Shown here: positions 8,535 through 15,568 of the stretch, one piece after another
How the letters are laid out: every line of letters begins with the position of its first letter
How positions within the stretch are numbered: the first letter of the stretch is position 1
Assembly (NCBI GenBank): GCA_031460455.1
Contig: JAVKTQ010000004.1
Location: forward strand, 62,001 to 126,000
Direction: 5' to 3'
Source: Sporomusaceae bacterium
GTDB lineage: Bacteria > Bacillota > Negativicutes > Sporomusales > UBA7701
Length of the DNA stretch: 64,000 bases
Notes under the pieces: model-generated
What the model was told of the DNA's origin: nothing
Seen by the model: the letters and a program-made list of their open reading frames with translations, nothing else
Databases searched by the model: none
Translations under genes and position numbers: made by a program

Positions 8535-10187
8535 ATGAGTAATTTGACGTTTGCCATCGTCGTAGCGGCCGGAATCAAAACCGTCGTCTTCTTAATTTAT
8601 CTTTTTCTTTACTGGCGCTACCGGGAGCGGTTCCTCGGCTACTGGACGCTGGCGTGGGGACTCATTGCCCTTAAATCCGCCATGGACCCGTTCATATTCG
8701 ACTCCGCCAGCTTCATCCCCACTTTTATCTTCCTTCAGGCGACGGCAATCGGCAGTCTCCTGTTCATCGCCTGGGGCACCTGCCAGTTCGTCGGTCAGAA
8801 ACTGCCGAAAGTATGGCTCTACTCCGTCTTTACCCTGGCGATCTTCTCCTTCGTCTGCGTCATCGCCAACTTACCGCCGCTTTGGTTCATAATCCCCACC
8901 TCGCTCCTGTTCGGCTCCATCTATATCCATACCGGCATCGTGGTCCTACGCCACCTTGACACACAGGGCATAGGAAAAATCATAACCGCCTACGCCTTCA
9001 TCCTCAACGGGTTCCACCAACTGGACTTCCCGATTTTCCGGCCTACCGACATGGCGCCCTGGGGCTACCTGCTCGACGCCTTCCTGCGGCTGATCATCGG
9101 CGTCGGCTTCCTGCTCGCCTATTTCGAAAAAACCCGCGGCGACCTCGAAAGGCAGGAAGCGCGCTTCCGCCTGCTCGCCGAAAACGCCAGGGACATAATC
9201 TACCGCTTCCGGCTTAAGCCCTCGCTCGCGTGCGAGTACATCAGCCCGGCCGCCGAAGACATCACCGGCTACAGGCCGGAAGAATACTACGCGAACCCCC
9301 GCCTCATCACGGAGACCATCCATCCCGAGGACAGATCCTCCATCCCGAAGTTCGACCAATCGCTCACGCCCACGGAAACCCCTGTCGCCTTCCGCCTTAT
9401 CCGCAAAGACCAGAGCCAGATATGGGTCGAACAGCACCTCGTCCCCATCCGCGACGAAAATGGCGGCCTCACAGCCGTCGAGGGCATCATCCGCGACGCC
9501 ACCGCCCGCAAGGAGCTGGAGCAGGAGCTTTTCCGCCTCGACCGCCTCAACATCGTCGGCCAGATGGCCGCCAACATCGGCCACGAAATCCGCAACCCGC
9601 TCACCACCGTGCGCGGCTACCTGCAAGTGATGTCCCGCAAACAGGACCTGGAGCAGTACGGCGACAACTTCCGCCTCCTCCTCGACGAACTCGACCGGGC
9701 CAACGCCCTCATCACCGAATACCTCTCCCTCAGCAAAAACCGCCTCACCGACCAGCAGCCCCGCAACCTCAACACCATCGTCGAATCCCTCTTCCCCCTC
9801 ATCCTCGCCGACGCCGCCATCACCAACCACGTCGTCCGCCTGGAGCTCGGCGACCTGCCGGAGCTGCCGGTGGACGAAAAGGAAATCCGCCAGCTGCTCC
9901 TCAACTTCGCCCGCAACGGGCTCGAAGCCATGCAGCCCGGCAAAACGCTGACAATAAGGACCTCGGCGGACGACGCCGCCGTCATCCTCGCCGTCCAGAA
10001 CGAGGGACCGGAAATCCCCCCCGAAATCATGGAAAAACTGGGCATTCCCTTCTTCACCACCAAAGATAACGGCACCGGCCTCGGCCTCGCCATCTGCTAC
10101 AGCATCGCCAACCGCCACCGGGCCAAGATCCATATCGACACCGGCCCTTGCGGGACGACCTTCTCCGTCGTCTTCCGGCGCACCTAA
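8535..10187 (+). CDS. Membrane-bound PAS sensor histidine kinase
   Basis: A 550-residue kinase. About seven hydrophobic segments fill residues 1-200, followed by one PAS domain (about 210-325, FRLLAENARDIIYRFR to GIIRDATARKE), a HisKA helix with the phospho-acceptor His in IGHEIRNPLTTVRGYLQV near 355, and an ATPase domain with NFARNGLEAM (N box) and TKDNGTGLGLAICYSI (G boxes). It autophosphorylates on His in response to an unknown signal. No response regulator gene is adjacent, so it is an orphan, as are the sporulation kinases that feed Spo0F in Bacillus; the HisKA-ATPase part closely resembles that of the kinase at 34980-37412. RBS is TAGGAGA. A terminator follows at 10270. Confidence 0.93.
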   Translation: MSNLTFAIVVAAGIKTVVFLIYLFLYWRYRERFLGYWTLAWGLIALKSAMDPFIFDSASFIPTFIFLQATAIGSLLFIAWGTCQFVGQKLPKVWLYSVFTLAIFSFVCVIANLPPLWFIIPTSLLFGSIYIHTGIVVLRHLDTQGIGKIITAYAFILNGFHQLDFPIFRPTDMAPWGYLLDAFLRLIIGVGFLLAYFEKTRGDLERQEARFRLLAENARDIIYRFRLKPSLACEYISPAAEDITGYRPEEYYANPRLITETIHPEDRSSIPKFDQSLTPTETPVAFRLIRKDQSQIWVEQHLVPIRDENGGLTAVEGIIRDATARKELEQELFRLDRLNIVGQMAANIGHEIRNPLTTVRGYLQVMSRKQDLEQYGDNFRLLLDELDRANALITEYLSLSKNRLTDQQPRNLNTIVESLFPLILADAAITNHVVRLELGDLPELPVDEKEIRQLLLNFARNGLEAMQPGKTLTIRTSADDAAVILAVQNEGPEIPPEIMEKLGIPFFTTKDNGTGLGLAICYSIANRHRAKIHIDTGPCGTTFSVVFRRT

Positions 10188-10269
10188 AGCCACCTCTTTA
10201 TCCTTCTCCGGCCACCCCAACGAACTACAATTGTCCAATTCGCAAAATATTATGAACTATTCCGAAAAC

Positions 10270-10299
10270 AAGAGCCTACGGCGGCTCTTTTCCTTTTTT
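10270..10299 (+). terminator. Rho-independent terminator after the histidine kinase
   Basis: Stem AAGAGCC / GGCTCTT with a short loop, followed by TTCCTTTTTTG. It separates the kinase from the next gene. Confidence 0.8.
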
Positions 10300-10335
10300 G
10301 TCAATTTGTCGATTTTTATCCAATAATCCACTATT

Positions 10336-10364
10336 TTGACATTTAATGCAATATAGAGTAAAAT
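10336..10364 (+). promoter_or_regulatory. Sigma-A type promoter for the acyltransferase-cNMP gene
   Basis: TTGACA at 10336-10341 and TAAAAT at 10359-10364 with exactly 17 bp between them, in a strongly AT-rich segment. The predicted start point near 10371 leaves a leader of about 60 bases. Confidence 0.75.
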
Positions 10365-10432
10365 ATTGGCATATAATTGAAATTTTTGTCATATTATGGG
10401 GAGAGCATACCGTCAACAATAGGTGAAAGGGC

Positions 10433-11620
10433 GTGACCCGTCGCATGAAACAGCTTCTGCCGCGGCCGGAACCCCAGCGCTCTCTGTGCGAACATCGCAT
10501 AACGGACCAAATACATATCGGCCTGGCCACAACCGCCAAAGAAAAAGAAAAAGTATACCGTCTCCGCTACCAAATATATGTTGAGGAGATGGGGCGGCGG
10601 ATATCCCGCGTCAACCACCGGCGCAGGCTGCTGTACGACGACATGGACGACTGGGGTCTCCTCTTCTACGCCCGGTCCGGAGGAGAATTTGTAGGCACCG
10701 TCCGCCTTCACATCGGCCTTAGCGGCGATTTCCCGCCGGAACTGGTCGCGCCCATGGCGATGGACATGTTCCATGAATTCCGGTCCGGTGACGGGGCCTC
10801 GCATCCCCTCTCCTTCGCCTCCAAAGGAATGATCGCCTCTCACTACCGTAAATCGCGGGCCCACCACTTGCTCTGCACCCATTATTATCAGGCCTGCCGC
10901 AGCCAAGGCGTACTCTTCCATTTCAGCGGCGGCGCTCCGTCGCTGGTAGCCATGCACGAACACCTCGGCGCCCGGCGCTACAAAAGCAACTTCTTCGTAC
11001 CCGACTACGGCTGCATGGTTCCGTTCGTTACCCTGCTCGACGACATCGGTCATCTCCGCCGCGTTCGCTCGCCGTTCGGCGAAGTCGCCGGCCAATGGCC
11101 CGCTTCCGCTGAATCGGCCGCCTGGTTCGCGCGCCAATTCCCCCGCGCCTCCGCCCGCTTCATCAACAAACAACTTACCGACGAAGCAGCGTTGTGGCGG
11201 ATCATCGGCGAAAAACTCGGCCAGCCCCCGGAAACCACGGTCGGGATCTTCCGCGGCCTGTCCGAAGCGGAGGCCAGCATCTGCGCCCATGCCGGCCACA
11301 TCGTCTCCTTCGATCAGGGCGATACGGCCGTCTACCCCGACGACATAAGCGACGAAATCTTCGTCGTCGTAGCCGGCGCACTGGTCGTACGCAGCCAGTT
11401 CGCCGGCCGCCGCCAGACGATTCTCCGCCCCGGCCAAGCTTACGGCGAAAAAACCTTCGTCGCCCACGCGCGGCATAACGCCACCGTCGTCGCCCAGACC
11501 GACACCGACCTCCTCATCCTGCCGCGCAACGCGCTGGAGCGCCTCAAACTCCGGCACCCGGTCGTCGCCGCCAAACTGCTTAACAACATTGGCGCCCGGA
11601 CAGCGAGAAAATACGCCTGA
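10433..11620 (+). CDS. Acyltransferase (GNAT/autoinducer-synthase-like) fused to cyclic-nucleotide-binding domain
   Basis: A 395-residue two-part protein. Residues 20-215 resemble the N-acyl amino acid synthase and autoinducer-synthase side of the GNAT fold: an early YRLRYQIYVEEMGR segment, GGEFVGTVRLHIG, and SFASKGMIASHYRKSRAHHL. Residues 260-385 look like a CRP-type cyclic-nucleotide-binding domain (VSFDQGDTAVYPDDISDEIF, then RQTILRPGQAYGEKTFV). There is no C-terminal helix-turn-helix, so it is not a CRP transcription factor. It may be an acyltransferase gated by a nucleotide, but neither ligand nor product is known. Start is GTG at 10433; an ATG four codons later is possible. It is transcribed alone, with its own promoter and terminator. 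Confidence 0.75.
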   Translation: MTRRMKQLLPRPEPQRSLCEHRITDQIHIGLATTAKEKEKVYRLRYQIYVEEMGRRISRVNHRRRLLYDDMDDWGLLFYARSGGEFVGTVRLHIGLSGDFPPELVAPMAMDMFHEFRSGDGASHPLSFASKGMIASHYRKSRAHHLLCTHYYQACRSQGVLFHFSGGAPSLVAMHEHLGARRYKSNFFVPDYGCMVPFVTLLDDIGHLRRVRSPFGEVAGQWPASAESAAWFARQFPRASARFINKQLTDEAALWRIIGEKLGQPPETTVGIFRGLSEAEASICAHAGHIVSFDQGDTAVYPDDISDEIFVVVAGALVVRSQFAGRRQTILRPGQAYGEKTFVAHARHNATVVAQTDTDLLILPRNALERLKLRHPVVAAKLLNNIGARTARKYA

Positions 11621-11633
11621 TACAAAAAGCAAA

Positions 11634-11667
11634 GGCTTGCAGCGCAATCTGCAAGCCCTTCTTTTTT
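11634..11667 (+). terminator. Rho-independent terminator
   Basis: Perfect 9 bp stem GGCTTGCAG / CTGCAAGCC with a 6-base loop, then CTTCTTTTTT. It ends the acyltransferase-cNMP transcript and abuts the convergent nitroreductase stop codon. Confidence 0.92.
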
Positions 11668-11668
11668 C

Positions 11669-12238
11669 CTATTCCAGCCAGAAAATATCCGTATGCTTCC
11701 TGGGCGGCACCGGCGGCGTCTGGTCGGGCCAGCCCACCGGCGTCAAGGCCAGCAGCCGCCAGCCTTCCCGGTGGCCGAGGAACTCGAGCAGCTCGCCCTC
11801 CACCCACAACGGCCCCGTCATCCAACACGTTCCCAGTCCCGCCTCGTGGGCGAGCAGTTGAAAATTATAAAACGCCGCCGCCGCCGACTGGAAACTGCCG
11901 TCCATATACCCTTCCGTTTCCGGCACTTTGGCCAGCGCCACCACCACCGCCGGCGCACCGCCGAAATCCTTGAAATAACCGTGCACGAGGGTGCGCATAT
12001 TCTCCTTGAACAACGCCTTCAGCCGCGTATCCAGCTGGGCGATGCTCTTGCCGGCGATCGCCACCAGCTCGTCCTTCTTCGCTCCCGTCAGCACGAAAAA
12101 ACGCCACGGCTGCGTATTCATCGCCGACGGCGCCCACAGCGCCTCGCCGATCAGCCGTTCCAGCAGCGCGCGCGGCACCGGCTCCGGCTTGAACCTGCGA
12201 ATGCTCCGCCTTCCTTTAATCGCCTCAAGCAACTCCAT
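11669..12238 (-). CDS. Nitroreductase family FMN protein
   Basis: A 189-residue protein with the family N-terminus ELLEAIKGRRSIRRFKPEPV (the R-R-S-x-R-x-F FMN phosphate-binding pattern), APSAMNTQPWRFFV, and C-terminal GWPDQTPPVPPRKHTDIFWLE. Family members use FMN and NAD(P)H to reduce nitro groups, quinones or flavins; some in anaerobes carry extra ferredoxin domains, which this lacks. Two ATG codons are adjacent (12241 and 12238); the second has better spacing from the GGAGGTGG site. A family A repeat begins just upstream of that ribosome binding site, so the promoter must lie within or beyond the repeat. Confidence 0.9.
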   Translation of the reverse strand: MELLEAIKGRRSIRRFKPEPVPRALLERLIGEALWAPSAMNTQPWRFFVLTGAKKDELVAIAGKSIAQLDTRLKALFKENMRTLVHGYFKDFGGAPAVVVALAKVPETEGYMDGSFQSAAAAFYNFQLLAHEAGLGTCWMTGPLWVEGELLEFLGHREGWRLLALTPVGWPDQTPPVPPRKHTDIFWLE

Positions 12239-12256
12239 CATATCCACCTCCACTTC

Positions 12257-12558
12257 GGCCGTTGATAAAGCCCCATCTGCGGCGCACCCGCAAGGGGCAG
12301 GCCGCCACTCTAACCGCTGAAGCGCTAAGAGTGGCGCACTTGCTCCTCGGTTGCCATCCTCGGCGTACGCCCGTGTACGCGCGATGCTGTTAAACAGATC
12401 CTGTGCAAACAATGCATATAGCCGTTGTCGCGGAGGAAACGGTGGTGGCAACCTCCGGTGCGCCCCGCACATCGTTCGTAGCTGTTATCGCCTACGAACA
12501 AGATGCGCTGACAATGTTTGGGTAAACAGGACGTGCATCTGGGGCTTTCTGAACGGCC
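12257..12558. repeat. Family A structured repeat, enlarged copy A2 (302 bp)
   Basis: The ends GGCCGTTGATAAAGCCCC and, on the other strand, GGCCGTTCAGAAAGCCCC match the 118 bp copies, with CATCTGCGG and CCAGATGC inside them. The interior is about 180 bp longer and holds further inverted repeats, for example CACTCT...AGAGTG near 12311. It fills most of the gap between the nitroreductase start and the DUF4870 gene. From 12559 to 12685 only the DUF4870 ribosome binding site was recognised. Confidence 0.8.
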
Positions 12559-12685
12559 TAATCCTTCCTCATCAAATTCTCCGTCCCCGGCGGCGTTTCC
12601 TCCGCGCCAGGCGTCGCCGGGCCGCCAAAAGCATATATTGTAGCAAACGCCCTTATCGGCTACAATAACAACAGGAGGGATGCCC

Positions 12686-13039
12686 ATGGACACCGTCACC
12701 GGCGAGCAGAAACTGCTGGCCATCATCGCCCACCTCGCCTACTTCTTCGGCGGCCTGGGATTCATCATCGCGCCGCTTCTCATCTTCCTGCTCAAAAAAG
12801 ACGACCCCTTCGTCTACGAACACGCCCGCCAGGCGCTCGTCGCCCACCTCGCCCTCCTCGTCGCCGGGCTGGTCGTCGGCCTACTGTGCACCGTCCTCAT
12901 CGGCTTCCTGCTCATCCCCGTCCTCGCCGTCCTCGGCCTCGTCCTCGTCGTCACCTCGCTCATCGCCGCCTTCAAGGCCCTGAACGGGGAACACTACCAA
13001 TACCCCTTCATCCAAGGCCTGGTCGCCAAACTTCAGTAG
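12686..13039 (+). CDS. DUF4870 (Tic20-like) small membrane protein
   Basis: A 117-residue hydrophobic protein with three predicted membrane helices (IIAHLAYFFGGLGFIIAPLL, a long central LALLVAGLVVGLLCTVLIGF segment, and LIPVLAVLGLVLVVTSLIAA). The motif LLKKDDPFVYEHARQAL between the first two helices is typical of DUF4870 proteins. Function is unknown. An ATG lies six bases upstream, but AGGAGGG is only correctly spaced for the ATG at 12686. It stands alone between two family A repeats, with the stop codon one base from the beginning of copy A3. Confidence 0.85.
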   Translation: MDTVTGEQKLLAIIAHLAYFFGGLGFIIAPLLIFLLKKDDPFVYEHARQALVAHLALLVAGLVVGLLCTVLIGFLLIPVLAVLGLVLVVTSLIAAFKALNGEHYQYPFIQGLVAKLQ

Positions 13040-13040
13040 C

Positions 13041-13158
13041 GGCCGTTGATAAGCCCCCATCTGCGTTGTTGGCCCTGCGGGCGCTTGCTAGCGTACGCCC
13101 GAGTACGCGTCGCTGCGCGTCCTCGGGCCGCCTAGCATCTGGAGGCTTCTGAACGGCC
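13041..13158. repeat. Family A structured repeat, copy A3 (118 bp)
   Basis: Begins GGCCGTTGATAAGCCCCCAT and ends, on the other strand, GGCCGTTCAGAAGCCTCCAG. It contains CTTGCTAGCGTACGC...GTACGCG, the inner hairpin also seen in A1, A5 and A6. The TGATAA end is one base past the TAG stop of the DUF4870 gene. Confidence 0.85.
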
Positions 13159-13182
13159 TGCACAATCCATTGTAAGAAAAAC

Positions 13183-13213
13183 TCGAGGCTGCCTAGTCTT
13201 TCTAGGCAGCCTC
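13183..13213. terminator. Bidirectional rho-independent terminator
   Basis: Perfect 12 bp stem GAGGCTGCCTAG / CTAGGCAGCCTC with a 5-base loop. GTTTGTT follows on the plus strand and GAGTTTTTC on the minus strand, so it can serve both the DUF4870 gene and the convergent PHP phosphatase gene. Confidence 0.92.
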
Positions 13214-13218
13214 GTTTG

Positions 13219-13992
13219 TTAAAGCTTCACATATTCAGGTTTACGATTTACATAATACACCGGCCTCAGCCCGCACGCCGCCGCCATATCGGTCGCCACC
13301 GCAAAATGCTTGCCGATCTCCTCCGGCCGGTGCGCATCCGAACCGATCGTCACCAGCTTCCCGCCCAACTGGCGGAAACGGTGGTAAATAGGCAGCAGCG
13401 CCGCCACAACATCGGCGTCGCCCATGCGACGCGTGTTGATCTCCAAAGCCTTCTCCCGCTCCGCCACCCGGCCCAGCACCGCGTCCAGGGCGGCCGCGAA
13501 CTCCCCGTAATGCAGCTCAGGGTCGTCGAACCGCGCGTAGCGGGCGATATAATCGATATGCCCCAGGCTGTCGATAAAATCGTAGCATCCCAGGCAATCG
13601 GCCATCTGCCCGAAATACTGGCCATACACCTCCGCCTTGGTGCGGTTGAGATAAAAATCCTCCTGGTAAATATCGATATGGTCGATAACATGGATCGAAC
13701 CGATCACGAAATCGAACGGGTGCCCGGCGACCGCCGCGGCGTTCTCCCGCACAAGGTCGGCGCGCATCCCGATCTCGATCCCCAGCAGCAGCGTATCGCT
13801 GCGCCAGTCGCCGTACGCGCGGAAATACTCGTCCGTATCGAAAATAAACGCCTTCGGCTTGGGATAATCCAGGTCGAGGTGCTCGGTCACGATGATGCCC
13901 ATCCCCAGCTCGCGGCCCCTGGCCGCCGCCGCCTCGATCGTCATCCGCGAATCGGTCGAAAAAGTAGTGTGCATATGAGTATCGTACAGCAT
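13219..13992 (-). CDS. Histidinol-phosphatase-type PHP protein (HisJ-like)
   Basis: A 257-residue PHP phosphatase resembling HisJ, which removes phosphate from L-histidinol phosphate. Metal ligands are visible in DTHMHTTFSTDSRMT, VTEHLDLDYP, GIEIGMR, GSIHVIDHID, GHIDYIARY and the C-terminal GSDAH. Length and motif order match HisJ better than generic PHP esterases. No his genes are adjacent, so the substrate call is moderate. It lies 15 bp after the EamA transporter gene on the same strand, which suggests one transcript ending at the 13183-13213 terminator. RBS is GGAGG. Confidence 0.8.
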   Translation of the reverse strand: MLYDTHMHTTFSTDSRMTIEAAAARGRELGMGIIVTEHLDLDYPKPKAFIFDTDEYFRAYGDWRSDTLLLGIEIGMRADLVRENAAAVAGHPFDFVIGSIHVIDHIDIYQEDFYLNRTKAEVYGQYFGQMADCLGCYDFIDSLGHIDYIARYARFDDPELHYGEFAAALDAVLGRVAEREKALEINTRRMGDADVVAALLPIYHRFRQLGGKLVTIGSDAHRPEEIGKHFAVATDMAAACGLRPVYYVNRKPEYVKL

Positions 13993-14007
13993 TCCCAGCC
14001 TCCGTAA

Positions 14008-14910
14008 TCAGTCTTCCCGCGCCACCGGCTTGGTGCGGGCGAAATACAGGCCCCAGAAAATCACCGCCGCGCCCGCCAGCTGCATCAGCCCGAACTCCTC
14101 GCCGAGGAGATAATATCCAGCCGCCACCGCGAAAACCGGCGAAATATTGTTAAAAAGCGAAGTCCGCGCGCTGCCGATCCTGCCCACGCCCCACACCCAC
14201 AGGAAATTGCCCACGCATATCGCGAACACGCCCGAATAGGCCAGACTCAGCCACGCCACCCGCGGCACGTCGCCCCAGCGGATGGCCGCCAGCTCGGGCA
14301 GGGCGATCAGCGCGAACAGCAGCGCCGAAATCGACACAACCACCGCCGTCACCTGATAAGCCGAATACCTCGTCAGCAGCCGCCGCGAAAAAACGGTATA
14401 ATACCCGTAGCCCATCTGGGCGCCCAACAGCAGCAGCGCTCCCTGCCAGTGCCGGCTCTCCAGGCTCACCTCCTTGCCCGAACCCAGCACGATCAGCACC
14501 ACCCCCGCCAGCGACGCCGCGATCCCCAGCGCCATCCGGCCGGTCAGCGGCTCGATCCGCCACAGGCGGTTGATAATCGCCACACTCACCGGCAGCAGGC
14601 ACGTCATCAGCGAAGCGTTGCCGGCGGTCGTCTTTTCCACCCCGGCGGCGAACCCCAGCTGGAACACGAAAAACCCCGCCAGGCTGACCAGCACCATCGG
14701 CTTCACGTCCTCCCCGGCCAGCGGGCGGTAAGTCCCGGTCGCGAACACCACCGCCCAGGCCACCGCCGTCGCCAGCAGCAGGCGCAGGGCGTTATACGGC
14801 ACCGGCGGCAAAGCCACCAGCCCGAGCTTCATAATCGCAGCATGAATCCCCCAGATGAAGGCGACGGAAAACAGCACCAGCTCGACGAAAACAACATTTT
14901 TACCCTGCAT
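14008..14910 (-). CDS. EamA (DMT superfamily) transporter
   Basis: A 300-residue membrane protein with ten predicted helices in two EamA repeats (about residues 5-140 and 155-290). Typical features include FIWGIHAAIMKLG in the first helix, VEKTTAGNASLMTCLLPV in the first repeat, and RIGSARTSLFNNISPVFAVAAGYYLLGEEF in the second. Such proteins usually export metabolites or amino acids. Linkage to the HisJ-like gene could point to an amino acid or phosphorylated precursor, but this is inference. Start follows a GGGGG stretch only four bases before the ATG. Confidence 0.9.
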   Translation of the reverse strand: MQGKNVVFVELVLFSVAFIWGIHAAIMKLGLVALPPVPYNALRLLLATAVAWAVVFATGTYRPLAGEDVKPMVLVSLAGFFVFQLGFAAGVEKTTAGNASLMTCLLPVSVAIINRLWRIEPLTGRMALGIAASLAGVVLIVLGSGKEVSLESRHWQGALLLLGAQMGYGYYTVFSRRLLTRYSAYQVTAVVVSISALLFALIALPELAAIRWGDVPRVAWLSLAYSGVFAICVGNFLWVWGVGRIGSARTSLFNNISPVFAVAAGYYLLGEEFGLMQLAGAAVIFWGLYFARTKPVARED

Positions 14911-15270
14911 TTTTCCCCCGCCTGTAGGCCGACAATATTCACACCGGGCGACAATAGCCGCCGGTATGCCCTATATTATTCCTGGTCCGCCCCGCCGATT
15001 CCTCCCTGGGCCGCCTCCCCGCGGCTCCCCTGGCCTCCCTTATGCCCGCGCCGCTCCCCCCCGGCCTACCGGCGCTTCCCCCCACCTCGCCCCCCGCGCC
15101 CCCAGCGCCGCTCACCCCCGGCCTACCGGCGCCTATCATTCCCCCGGCCGGGCAAATCCCCCCCGCCATCCCCCCGCGCCCCCGCGCCTCCCATCACCAC
15201 CAGTCCACGCTCCGCCTGATATCCCGCCCGTGAAAAATTTTTCCGTCCCCCATTTATCCTAACCCGCATT
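14911..15270 (+). other. Cytosine-rich, proline-coding-like intergenic stretch
   Basis: Between the EamA gene and feoA, bases 14990-15230 are extremely C-rich on the plus strand. An 18-base run CCCCCGGCCTACCGGCGC occurs twice, near 15056 and 15115. One frame from an ATG near 14967 gives about 93 residues rich in Pro, Arg and Gly that begin MPYIIPGPPRRFLPGPPP and end at a TAA near 15260. No ribosome binding site was seen in front of it, and other frames are also open because of the base composition. It may be a real proline-rich peptide or a non-coding structured leader. Confidence 0.3.
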
Positions 15271-15275
15271 TGCGG

Positions 15276-15314
15276 TATAATATTAATGTAAGATATTGAT
15301 AATGTTTTTCATTT
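15276..15314 (+). promoter_or_regulatory. feoAB promoter region with possible Fur box
   Basis: TATAAT at 15276-15281 is a consensus -10 element with only a weak -35 (TTTATC at 15253). Downstream, at 15298-15314, GATAATGTTTTTCATTT matches parts of the Fur-box consensus GATAATGATAATCATTATC. Iron-dependent repression of feoAB would fit; the match is partial. Confidence 0.4.
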
Positions 15315-15327
15315 GGGGAGGCAACCG

Positions 15328-15567
15328 ATGAGCGTCGAAATAACCCTCGACATGGCAGCAGAAAAAGACGCCCTCAAAGTCACCCGCATAATCGGCAAAG
15401 GCAAAGCGCGCCTGCGCCTGCTGCAAATGGGCATCACCCCCGGCACCCCCATCGAAGTGCTCCGCCGCGCCCCCCTGGCCGACCCGGTCGAGATCGCCGT
15501 CCGCGGCGCCAAACTTGCCCTCCGCCAGGAAGAAGCCAAAAACATCGCCGTCGTCAAGGAAGGCTGA
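15328..15567 (+). CDS. feoA: FeoA, ferrous iron transport accessory protein
   Basis: A 79-residue SH3-like protein. It has the family pattern of a G-x-A-R-L-R-L-L-Q-M-G-I-T-P-G stretch followed by EVLRRAPLADPVEIAVRG and LALRQEEAKNIAV. FeoA is a cytoplasmic partner needed for Fe(II) uptake by FeoB. The ATG at 15328 follows GGGGAGG with 6 bp spacing. The stop codon is one base before the feoB start, so the two are translated together. Confidence 0.93.
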   Translation: MSVEITLDMAAEKDALKVTRIIGKGKARLRLLQMGITPGTPIEVLRRAPLADPVEIAVRGAKLALRQEEAKNIAVVKEG

Positions 15568-15568
15568 T

